A stretch of 64,000 nucleotides of DNA from Nemertoderma westbladi (Eukaryota > Xenacoelomorpha > Nemertodermatida > Nemertodermatidae): assembly GCA_032718475.1 (NCBI GenBank), contig JAUCBJ010007011.1:1-64000 (forward strand), in the 5' to 3' direction. A model generated the notes under the pieces. It saw only the letters and a program-made list of their open reading frames with translations. It was not told the DNA's origin and made no database searches. The translations under genes and the position numbers were made by a program. Shown in pieces: positions 20,465 to 30,583 of the stretch. Within the stretch, counting starts at the first letter, position 1. Every line of letters begins with the position of its first letter.

Positions 20465-23240
20465 ATGTCTAAGGATGCTAAAAAGCAAAAGGCTTATCGA
20501 GAACGGAAAAAGGCATCTGATCGGGAGGGATTTCTTGCAAAGGATAGAGAAAGAAAGCGTTTAAAAAGAGCTGAGGTTTATGCTGATACGAATAAGCATG
20601 AGGCACTGAAATGTGTAGATCGTCTCAGAAAGAGACAATCTAAATGCAAAGGTTGGCAATATTGGTAGAGCCTGCTGCATTTTTAAAAGGAAGAGGAAAT
20701 ATTTTGAATGAAGGCATATTTTTGTTTTGTTCCTTAGTTATTTTACAATTTAATTATTATCCTGTTTTAATTACCTGTTGTAATAGTATCAGAAAAAATA
20801 TAATTTGAAGAAAGTTATTAATATTGTTCTGTTCATGTTCAAAGAAAGTTTCTAATCTGTATGGTATCTCCTGATTTTATTAATCTAAAATATTAAGTAA
20901 ATTTACTGAAAATATATTGTTCGAATAAAAACAAGAGACATTTTTTTTTGTTTGAACCTAATTTTATGAACTCCATGCCATATATATATATATTTAGATA
21001 GATTTTTTATTACTGATTTAACATAAAAAAATCAGAGACCATTACCAATATTGCCATTTACTATAGCTACTCAACCTCCATTGACTCCTACTACTTCTGG
21101 GTCATTGTCACCACCTAGTTCTGGGGCATTTAAGTCTAAGCAGAGTTTAGGGAAGTCAATAAATAGATTGAAAAAACATCTTCCAAAATCGCCAAGTAAA
21201 AGAATGGAGACGATTAGCACTTATATCGGAAGTATGTCTCCAGCAACACGAAAGACAGTACTTCGTGGTGCCAAGGTAAGAATGTTATTTAAAAAGCCAG
21301 GACGGCCACTGGGTAAACATTCCAGAATAACAACCGAGAAAGAAAATCGGGTCATAGAATTTCTGGAATCACCAGATATATCGTACTGTTGTCCCGGTCG
21401 TCAACATATGGTATATGTTGGGAAAGAGAATGGTGAAAGAAAATATAAACCTAGACATTATATGTTATGGACCCTTGAGGAAACAGTTCCACTAGCCAAT
21501 GAAAAAGTTCCTGACATTAAGGTCAATAAAGCTCTTCTACAACGCATAATAGCTGGTAAGAAGCATTTATATTATAATGGAAAAATGCCTGAAGATGATT
21601 GCAAATGCGAGAAGTGTGAAAACCTTACCCTGTTACTAAATGGCCTAAACTCAGTTACAAATATTCGCAACCATGAACTATTTTACCCTGATGAAAATGA
21701 GTTTGTGAGTGAAATTGTTTGTTCTCTCAAAAATAGAAGTTGCTGCGAATTTAAATGTAAGGATTGCCCTGGTTTTGAAATTTTGGAACCTCTTTTTGAA
21801 GTTATTAGAAGTATACCTGAGATTCGTTACTATCAATGGGCCAGAACAGACAATGAAAAAATTGTTAAGAAACGAGAATATATTCAATGTGGGGAAGATG
21901 TTGCTGAAGATCTTAATAAGCAAGTTCATGACTATATACAACATCAGTATCGAGCTTTTCATCAACTAAACATCCTTAGAGAACAAAAATCGAAATTAAA
22001 TCCGAATGAAGCAATAATAAGCATTGATTTTGCAAAGAATTACGATAATAAGCAAAGGCATGAGGTCCAAAGTGCCTATTTTGGTCATGAAAACTTTTGT
22101 ATATTTACAGCAGCCTGTTACACCCGATCAAGTATTGTTGATAGCAACACCAATGATGATAATAATTCATCCAGAGGAGATGGCCCTAGCACATCTACAG
22201 AATATGTTCCTGTTGATCCTGACTCCAACTGCACTCAATGTGATATTGGTGATAATTTATCCATGGTAGAAGGCACTAACTCAAGTATAATTGTAGAATC
22301 TGTTGCCATCATTTCCAACTGCACTGAGCATGATAAGTTCCTTGCTTTCAGTTGTATTAAACAGCTTATGCGGCATATCCGAGAAAAGAATGCCAACATT
22401 ACTGATATACATGTTTGGAGTGATGGATGCTCAGGGCAGTTTCGTAGCAAACATGTATTTAAAGCAATTGCTATGGATATGCCAGACATAGTCAAGTCAT
22501 GGACATATGGGGAAGCAGGCCACTTTAAAGGACCTCATGACGGTATTGGCGCAACTGTAAAAGTGCAAACATATAACCATGTGAGGTCCGGACGAGTGGT
22601 CATTAGAGATGCAGAGCATTTTGCATCTTATGCAAATGGTATTGTGAAACCTACTATTCTGTATATACCTAATGCATGTGTTGAACATTTCAGTATTGAC
22701 GAGTCTGTTTATATATATCGCACTTTGAAAATCCATCAAGTCATACGTAAAGATCAAAAACTCATATTTTATGAATTAGCCAATTGCATAAATGAGATTG
22801 CTTGTTGTGATTATAGCTCATCTAATGGTAATAGTCAAGGGAGTGATATTGGAGTGGATTCGGAAGAATGTCAAAACTCAGAAGAGAGTCAAGACTCTAA
22901 TCCTATCCGAGAAACATCTGAAGTTCCTGTTGTGGGCAGCTGGATAGCTGCTATTTATGATGATAACTTTATTCCTGGATGTATAGAGAAAGTCATAGAT
23001 GCAAATGGCCCATTGATTGAGGTGCGATTTATGAAAGTAATTGGTCCAAACCGTTTTATTCCTTCCTCAGCAGCAAATGATCATATCCATGCATACAATT
23101 ATCAGCATAAACTTTGCGTGATTAATCAACCTCAACTGATTGCTGGCACGGAACGTTTACTGGTTCATTCACTAGATGCTAATGAATATTCACGAGTCCT
23201 CCAACTTTTCTGCTCGGTCCGTAGAGAATTGAAATTTTAA
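20465..23240 (+). CDS. Transposase-like protein, two exons, about 786 aa
   Basis: Exon 1 (20465-20651) starts MSKDAKKQKAYRERKK and is highly basic, a likely DNA-binding head. The intron is predicted from AAAG|GTTGGC (20652) to ACTATAG (21066); both sites are phase 1 and the reading frame joins. Exon 2 (21067-23240) has cysteine clusters (CKCEKCE, CCEFKCKDCPGF), then three acidic motifs: SIDFAKNY, HVWSDGCSGQFRS, and GHFKGPHDGIGATVK. Counted from TTG at 21051 these give D326, D458 and E488 or D497, candidates for a DDE/D catalytic triad. A C-terminal GSWIAAIYDDNFIPG segment looks like a Tudor or SH3-like barrel. Proteins with this layout are widespread as uncharacterised proteins in invertebrate genomes. 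Function is inferred from motifs and from its place inside inverted repeats. Confidence 0.75.
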
Positions 23241-23379
23241 TAGAGACAATGGATATTTTAAACTTCATGCACAATTTAGGACACTATGAAAAACATTTAT
23301 TGAGGTGTATGAGCACTATGAGCAAGTTAATTCTACTTAAACTGTATATAAATATCACAAATTGCATTGCGGTATTTTA

Positions 23380-23770
23380 TTCCGTCCGTTACCTTCCGTC
23401 CGTTACCGTGTATTATTTTGTTTATTATACTGTCACAGTCGTGGTTTATACAAATTGCGAAAATAATTTTAACCAATGTCACTAGGGATATTTAATTATA
23501 CTCCAATGCAAAAAAATATTTGGAAAACATTGCCAATTTGCAGGAATTTCAGATTGTCCAAGCTACATATATTCTTCAATTATGTATGATTCCGTCCGTT
23601 ACCAGAACAAATCTATTAATATCTTAAATACTTAAATGTAATTTTCTAATTTATTTTTCACATGATGAAAGTACAGTTGTCAGTTTCAGAGTAGCATATC
23701 ATTTTACTGTTATTCATTCAATATCTCAAAATAGTTGTGGTTTAATCATGCGAATTTTCCGTCCGTTACC
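23380..23770 (+). repeat. Right subterminal TTCCGTCCGTTACC motifs, four copies
   Basis: Copies lie at 23380-23393, 23394-23407, 23590-23603 and 23757-23770. As on the left, one pair abuts exactly. All are in the same orientation as the left set and so are not part of the inverted termini. Confidence 0.9.
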
Positions 23771-23798
23771 AACATAATTTTTTGAAACAGGCTCTTCC

Positions 23799-24480
23799 AT
23801 TCCTACATATAATGAAAATCATTTCATCCCGTTTTTCATTAGGGCCTACTAGAAACAATTATGGTTGAATCTCTTAACACGCGTTTTGGTTTTCTCAGTC
23901 TTTCTAAATTTTGACACAAATTTATATTTTTCTTCTGTCACGCCATTCTCAAACTTTAATGCCCCCTTGCCTGCTTGCTGCCTTGTGGTGATGTTCACCT
24001 TGTCAAATATTATTATGTTTAGTTCCATTTCAGCCTTTGAAGCATGTGATTCTTTAGTTTTGTTTATGCCTATACCAGTCTGCCACTGCCAGTACGGTAT
24101 CTGTTACAGATACAGACTCATCCATCTGTCCATCAACATTATTAACAACATATCATATGTCATAGGCCCTACCGGTATACATTTTGACATTTCATTGACT
24201 AAATGTTTATAAATCACCACGACCTGACAAGGTGCCCATTGCATTTGCTTACAATTATTATATTTATATAGGCCTACCAGTATAGGCCTACAAGTGTAGT
24301 GTAGTGTATAGGGCCTACTACAGTACTACACCGGTACCTATACACGTTTATCACTCGTTTGTACTCCTTTGTACTATTTTTGCACTCTTTTGTACTATTT
24401 TTGCACTTTATTTTACTCTTTTGTACTCTTTTGCACTTTATTTTACTCTTTTGTACTCTTTTGTACTATATTCATATATT
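23799..24480. other. Intergenic DNA with a TTTTGTACTC simple repeat
   Basis: Between 24353 and 24475 short units such as TTTTGTACTC and TTTTGCACTTTA recur. The word ACCAGTCTGCCACTGCCAGT at 24074-24093 also occurs at about 18381, marking a dispersed repeat. A minus-strand open frame at about 24082-23845 is unrecognised. No gene is supported. Confidence 0.5.
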
Positions 24481-24489
24481 GGTACTCAG

Positions 24490-24977
24490 TACCAAACGGG
24501 AGGGAGTTCCTAGCAAAGGTGAGGGATACGCTACAGAGTCAGTTTATCCAAAATTGGTGGTCAACCCTAGAGAATTCCCCAAAAGGCGACTTTTATGTCA
24601 AAGATACATTTCGAACCGAACCGTACCTTATAGTTCTTAAAAATTACCCCACTCTGAAACGTACAATAGCTAGTTTCCGATGCACTTCACATAGATTAAA
24701 AATCGAAGAAGGACGTTGGTACAATATCCCACGGTTGAACAGGCTATGTCCAGTATGCAACTTGGGGCGTATTGAATCAGAATACCACTTCCTTCTCGAA
24801 TGCCCAATATACAGTAGCTTACGCGAACAATACCTGCCACCCCAATACAGTAGGTTCCCATCTATGTACAAATACCGTAGGATTCTACAGTACACCGATC
24901 CAACAATAGTTAAAAATCTCTCCCTGTTTTTGTACAACGCGTTTTCACTTCGCTCCATAATTTTAGGCCAAAATTAA
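24490..24977 (+). mobile_element. LINE 3' fragment with C-terminal zinc-binding motif
   Basis: An open frame of about 160 codons matches the C-terminal end of a LINE-type reverse transcriptase polyprotein. It has the motif CPVCNLGRIESEYHFLLECP, the C-x2-C...H-x4-C zinc-binding form found after the RT domain in several LINE clades. The RT domain itself is missing, so the copy is 5'-truncated. The frame is still intact, suggesting modest age. A short TAT-rich tail lies at about 25070-25085. Confidence 0.7.
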
Positions 24978-25156
24978 CATACACTCTAGACGTAGTTACA
25001 ATTCAATTTAAGTATAACTACACTAAATACAATATGCCTTCTGAGATACACTAGTTCCTTCTGGTGAAGGGTTATTATTATTATACTCATCTGGTGCAAT
25101 AAGTTTTGACTATGTTACAATCAACAATTGTACTTTTTTTTTTGTATATTTTGTAC

Positions 25157-25218
25157 ATTTGTATATTTACTTCAACATGTACACAAAATTGTGTACATGT
25201 TGAAGTAAATATACAAAT
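25157..25218. repeat. Near-perfect 62-base palindrome
   Basis: Two 30-base arms (25157-25186 and 25189-25218) are exact reverse complements separated by AA. The arms include TTTACTTCAACATGTACAC. It could form a cruciform or a transcript hairpin. Confidence 0.95.
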
Positions 25219-25759
25219 ATACCAATGGTATCATTATAGATTGCAAAACTATATTGTACTATTTTGTACTTTATTGTACTTTTTTGTACAGATTCTGGAT
25301 TCGTCGGACCGGACCTTTCAGATTGCAGCTCAATATAATTACTAATAATACACAAAAGCTCCAGGCAGCCAGGTTCTCTCTGATTACAGCTAATAGGCTA
25401 GGCGCTGATCAGCTGATGGTTGCTTGCGCTGGTATCCATACTCATAGATACTGTATCTAAATGTTTTTTTTGTAATTTTAACCTTAACTTTGGACATATT
25501 TATGCCTACAAATTGTCAAGCTTTAATTAAATCCGACAAATTTATTGGCATGTCAAAATCGTAGCTAACGACAACAACTATTTGCTATTATCTGATTATT
25601 GACCCACTAACTTATCGTGTTAGTTCGCCAAGGCTCCGCCAACTTCGTGGCTCGCCCCATACACTCTTCAACAATATGCATTTTACTTTATGTACTAAAT
25701 TAACCCTCACTTTGCTGCATGACCCCCAAACCCAGTTATGGGTTTGCCTTTGCCCCCCA

Positions 25760-25780
25760 CCCCCCCCCCCCCCCCCCCCC
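25760..25780. repeat. C homopolymer, 21 bases
   Basis: An uninterrupted run of C, preceded by CCCCCCA. Similar G-runs occur at 993, 30567 and 36499. Lengths in the assembly may be unreliable. Confidence 0.9.
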
Positions 25781-25845
25781 AGATTCGGCCTCTGCCCCCC
25801 AGATATTATTATGGTCATCATCAATCATACTGCCATACGGGCCCG

Positions 25846-26100
25846 ATAATAGTAATAATAATAATAATAATAATAATTTATATAGCGCCTTTTGACGTGA
25901 TGATCAAAGGCGCTGCACTGCACAAAATTTAACGATTTAAAATATTTAAAAACATTAAAAAGTATTGCTTTACAAAGAGATCGGTCATTAATGAATTTAA
26001 AAGTTTAAAAACACGCTGAGAAACTTAATTCCCGTATTGCTTTATGAAGAGATGGGTTTTTAGCTGAGCCTTAAACGAATCAAGAGAGGGGGGTCTATTA
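25846..26100 (+). repeat. Short dispersed repeat starting (AAT)n-TTTATATAGCGCCTTTT
   Basis: An (AAT)n tract is followed by TTTATATAGCGCCTTTT and then by AAGAGATGGGTTTTTAGCTG. From memory, this arrangement is frequent as a short interspersed repeat in marine invertebrate genomes. AGCGCCTTT at 25884-25892 and AAAGGCGCT at 25906-25914 form a 9-base hairpin. Boundaries are approximate. Confidence 0.5.
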
Positions 26101-26111
26101 TACAGTGGGAC

Positions 26112-26142
26112 AGTGGGATGGCAGATCATCTGCCATCCCACT
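26112..26142. repeat. Short palindrome, 14-base arms
   Basis: AGTGGGATGGCAGA and its inverse flank a 3-base loop TCA. Further CATCCCACTC copies follow, so it sits in a small local repeat. Confidence 0.85.
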
Positions 26143-26710
26143 CCATCCCACTCCATCTGCCGCAGATGGAGGCCCCCAAACAGGAATGAACCGCCCTGTC
26201 ACCTGTACGCTGTACCACAACTCGTCAGATCGTTGGTACCGCCTACCGATCACTTAGAAAATTCTCAATCCAACCCAATAACAGAATAAGTTTACAGCTA
26301 TTCCAAGCTGCCAAGAGTCTCTAGTGAGCTTGTCCAGTAGTCATGTAGTCTGCTAGTTTGTGCAGCAAGCATCGATGTGGTACACAGTGCCTAGTGGTAG
26401 GCCTATCTGACAGTCTGAGTATCTGACACACTAACTGACTGACTGAGAAACACATCATGGTGTGGAGAAGGTAGGAAGCATAACTTTCTATACACAGATG
26501 GTCTTGGATGATACTGATGTTACCGGGGCAACCTGATCCGATCCCCTATTGGCTATTTACCTAACAGACAGTTATGTAAATATTTTCTCAATGTTTTACA
26601 ATGTTAACAATTTCTACAATAAGATCATTTCAATAAGTCAATGAACCGAAAATTTTTTTTATTACGTAGGCCTACTAATAAGCTACTATATTATTTTATT
26701 ACACTTTCAG

Positions 26711-29700
26711 TTAACCTTAGCAAAACTCTCTGTTGGATGTTGGGAGAACCAAGTGATATTGAAAGAAGAACAATTATTCTCATATCGCACAGTGTTCGAT
26801 CTTCTAGCAAACAGAGACAAACAGGTACTTGAGATTGATACCATTCAGCCAATATTGATTTTTTGTATTCCTGATATTGTTTATTTACATTCTACCGGTA
26901 CAAAGCCAAACTGCACAGCACATTTTACATATTTAAACACGGTAGGCATGTTACCAATTGGGGTGTCGTTTCAGCCTATTTTAACATATATTTAATTTAA
27001 TTTATCGCGAATATTTATTTTCTATATTCACCATTTAAGGTACCTTTTAAAGGAAAGTAGCAGGTTATAATGGCAGGTTTTTGAGAACCAAAAACAATAA
27101 ACTAAATCAATTTAGGTATACAGTTTACAGTAAAATCTTTACTTATAGGCAATACAGTTATCTTTAAATATTAATTTACCATTAACCCTATGAGAAGGCT
27201 GAAACGACACCCCAATTGGCGATTTGCGTACTACTACTACTACTAGGATCGGCATGCTGCATTGCAGCTGCATTTTTAAGAATGCTGTGCCAGCTTATCG
27301 ACAAAATTGCACCGCCACAACTCCCTATCACCCATGACATTTGCTAGATCATCCACATCTTCAAGGCCAGTGTCCTTTAAGATGCGTCTCAAGAAAGTCA
27401 TGGGCTGTCCACCATGCTTATTCACTCCATGAGGCTGCCAAAGTACAAGATTATGCACTGGCTGGTCCTCACGGCGAAAGCAATGTCCTGCAAAATTTGC
27501 GTACAGTAAGCGTCATCATGTTAATACTGCACACAATTTATATTATTTGTCAAAATTATAATGTCAATGTAAAATGTTCTAATCGAAATGTAATGCATAT
27601 ACTGAAAACAATGCCAATAATAGGGCCTACTAGCTACTACTGTACATTTATTTACCAGGTAATTTTCTGATTGGGTAACTATTATGTACACAAGTATGTA
27701 CTTGTGTGTAAAGTAGCACTTTACAGTGTGATGATCCGAGTGGCTTTGTTACACGAACGAACGTTAGTGAGTGAGGGAAAATAAAGCCACGAGGATCAGG
27801 TATGTAGTTTTATTCCAAAATTTTAACATTTCGAAATGATTGTACATATACATTATAAGTGATAGAAACTGCACAAATTATATTAGTTGCTGTATAAATA
27901 TATGTAAAAATGACATAAATTATGTTATAAATAAGTTAGCTTATATTTATGGTGGCGTTTGGAGCCATGTTATAATAATATAGGCCTAGTTAGGCCCTAC
28001 TGATTATTAATAGCTACACCCCGCCTACCGGTAGGTATTGCAATAGGCCTATCTGGCTGTCAAGCAAATTTCCACCTATTGTTACGTGGTATCCAATGAC
28101 GGCGTTAAGTAATGTCCCCTTAGTGGACATTACTTAACGCCGTCATGGGTTACCACGTAAACAATGACACCAAATACAATACTAAATGTACAGGCCAATA
28201 CAATGCTGTAATGTCCTCTAAAGTTGTAAAGTGCTAAATAACAACTCGCTGTTAATAATAACGGCGTGAGTAATGTTACAATTTTGGAATAAAATATATA
28301 CATTATTTTATTATTATATTAAAAAAATCATTTCCTTTCACATTGTAGGTAAAGTTGATGGCTCTTATGGCGATCGCAACATTTGCATTCAACAACACAA
28401 CCTCTCAGAATGAAATTAAATCACTCGGTGGAATTTCTATACACAATTTTATTCCCTACCTGGAGAGTAACATAGAAAGTTTCCAAGCATCGGCTGCCTT
28501 CCAGGTCCGTTGGAAGTATCTACTGTATATGTGTAGGTACAATGGTACATACAGTATGTAGGTAGAGTACAGTATGTATGTTACTATGTTACCGTTAATT
28601 ACATACGGATACGTGTGTATTAACTGAACTGTATAAGAGACATTATGGGTGTTATGTATGTATGTATGTATATTATCGACTACTATGTAGAATAATAATT
28701 GCACAGAGAAATAGTTCACAGATGATTTGCAAATTTACAGTAGTATGTTAAGCAAATTGCACGAAAATAATACTTTATAAATGTAGCAGTCCGATCGAAG
28801 AGAATAGTATTTGAAGCAAATATAGTAACTGAATATATAAAACGGATTTATTAGTTTTGTGAATGTATAGTGAATTACTGAAAAATATAGATATAAATAC
28901 GAATGTAAAAAAAACTTAGAATTTAAAGCAAAATATAGTGACTGGATATATAAAAACGGGTGTATAAATTTCGTAATTAAAGTAAATATAATGGCTGAAT
29001 GTATAAAGTGGATGTAAGATTATATCGCTTGAATGACCTGTCGAATGCATGACCTATAAATATGCTGCACTGTACGCATTATAATATAATAATAATAATA
29101 TTGTATATATATTAAAGATGTATTATATAGGGTAGGTCTAATCGAACGTGTAATGTATTTAATATATAATAATAAATAGATAGTGTTACTAATATATAAT
29201 ATAATTTTATGTAATAAATAGTTAATATATAAATATAGTTAATATTGAATTGTTTTGTTACTAATATAGTAAATAATAATAAATAGATACGGTAATATAA
29301 TATATAGTTTCTTAGGGGTTAGCCTGCCGTGTTACAATCAGGATCACTACAGTATCCCGTAATTATTTTTTTCTATATGTAAAACTTTACTTTACCTTGC
29401 TGTCCCCAGTGATTTGTTACATGAGCAAAAGTTAGGTAGTTTAAAATACGGTTAATTTAAAATACATTGCAACTTATGAACTTTCAGTAGTAGTCCTACT
29501 GTACTAATCCAAAATAGTAATAGGGGGCCTTCTGTATTACGGAAATACAGTAGCTATATACATACAGTAATACAGTATCAATATTTTATTGTATTAAAAA
29601 AAATTGTTTTATTTAGTGAAGTGAACTGATACTGCAGAGCATAAGACTTAGTATTAATTTTAGAAAATCTTTCATGGTTAATACTGTAACTTAAGGAATT

Positions 29701-30551
29701 ATTGAAAAATTAAGTTTCCGCAGTACAGTAGGCTTACTTGCAGTAATTTTGCAGTAGGCCTACTTCACACAACAGTAGTGTTTCTAAAAAAAATTCACGT
29801 TAAAAATATGATAGATAGTACTTTGAAATTATTAATCAAACCAAACTACAGTAAAGAAATGTTTATCGAGAACCGCTGCACCTTTTTTTTTAACGTTTAT
29901 AGCTAAAGATTAAAGCAAAAAGGTTTTGACCCACCCGGGAAAGGAGGACGGGTGTGAAAATACCGTAAATCTATTTCAAATATCATTTTCATGCGATCAC
30001 ATTATTAAAGTTTTTAGAATTGTAGGGGAGGGCTAACCACTGGGGCGGGGGGGGGGGATACCTACCTCTATGACTTTTAATTGATAATTTTAGAGCGTTT
30101 TTATTCATGTAATTAATGTTTTACTAAGTATGAATCATTTAATATCTTTTTCTTTACAGATGACAGTACTAGCGCGAGTGATACCCGAGGAAGATATAGT
30201 TTCCTTAACATCGGTATCGGTGAAACTTCTATCAGCTCTCCTCCGATCTACATTACCGGAATCTCGTGTGCTGGCCGCGCGGTTCGTTGCTAGTATAGCG
30301 CACACTCGCGCCGGAGTTCCTGACGCACTCATCACTTCCGGTGCCGTGGAAGCCTGTATAAACAATCTGGAGCACACCAGTGAACAGGTTGGAGACAAAA
30401 TCGATATATTGGAAAGGAATTCAATTCATAATTTCTGATTTTCGAGTTGCTATAGCCACTCTGAATACGCGCGAAGATTAATTCGAATAATAATAACTAA
30501 AATAAAAAGAATAAGACTTACTGTAGCAATTCGAACGTACGTAAGTTGTCA

Positions 30552-30583
<32 letters not shown>

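Larger units (their letters stand above)
19191..23794 (+). mobile_element. Apparently complete DNA transposon, 4.6 kb
   Basis: The ends GAGCCTGTTTCA (19191-19202) and TGAAACAGGCTC (23783-23794) are perfect 12-base inverted repeats. The flanks are the identical tetranucleotide TTCC (19187-19190 and 23795-23798), read as the target duplication. Eight copies of TTCCGTCCGTTACC lie in the subterminal regions, four on each side and all on the plus strand. Between them is a two-exon gene for a transposase-like protein. The coherence of ends, duplication, motifs and intact gene argues for a recently active element. I do not recognise the superfamily: the 4-bp duplication and protein motifs do not match a family I can name with confidence. 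Confidence 0.8.
24978..25845. other. Intergenic DNA with palindrome and C-run, no gene seen
   Basis: It contains the 62-base palindrome at 25157-25218, a TTTTGTAC-type simple repeat at about 25250-25290 and a C-run at 25760-25780. A possible armadillo-like exon near 25321-25427 was considered and not accepted. Confidence 0.5.
26825..28348 (+). other. ANKAR-like intron carrying a MITE and a retroposon
   Basis: The donor is CAG|GTACTT and the acceptor CATTGTAG|GTAAAG. Inside lie the MITE (26960-27213), the short retroposon (27232-27494), a hairpin of 15-base arms at 27733-27747 and 27783-27797, and the hairpin at 28081-28161. No further exon is seen. Confidence 0.7.

Noticed and set aside
23845-24082. 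Minus-strand open frame of about 75 codons (contains KAEMELNIIIFDKVNITTR)
   Set aside because: The composition looks coding-like but no family is recognised, no splice or start context supports it, and its edge lies in a dispersed repeat.
25321-25427. Possible armadillo-like exon (NTQKLQAARFSLITANRLGAD) after an AG at 25320
   Set aside because: The acceptor is plausible and the peptide is ARM-like, but the donor phase (GCTG|GTATCC, phase 1) does not join the next exon at 26711 (phase 0), and the start lies next to simple repeats.
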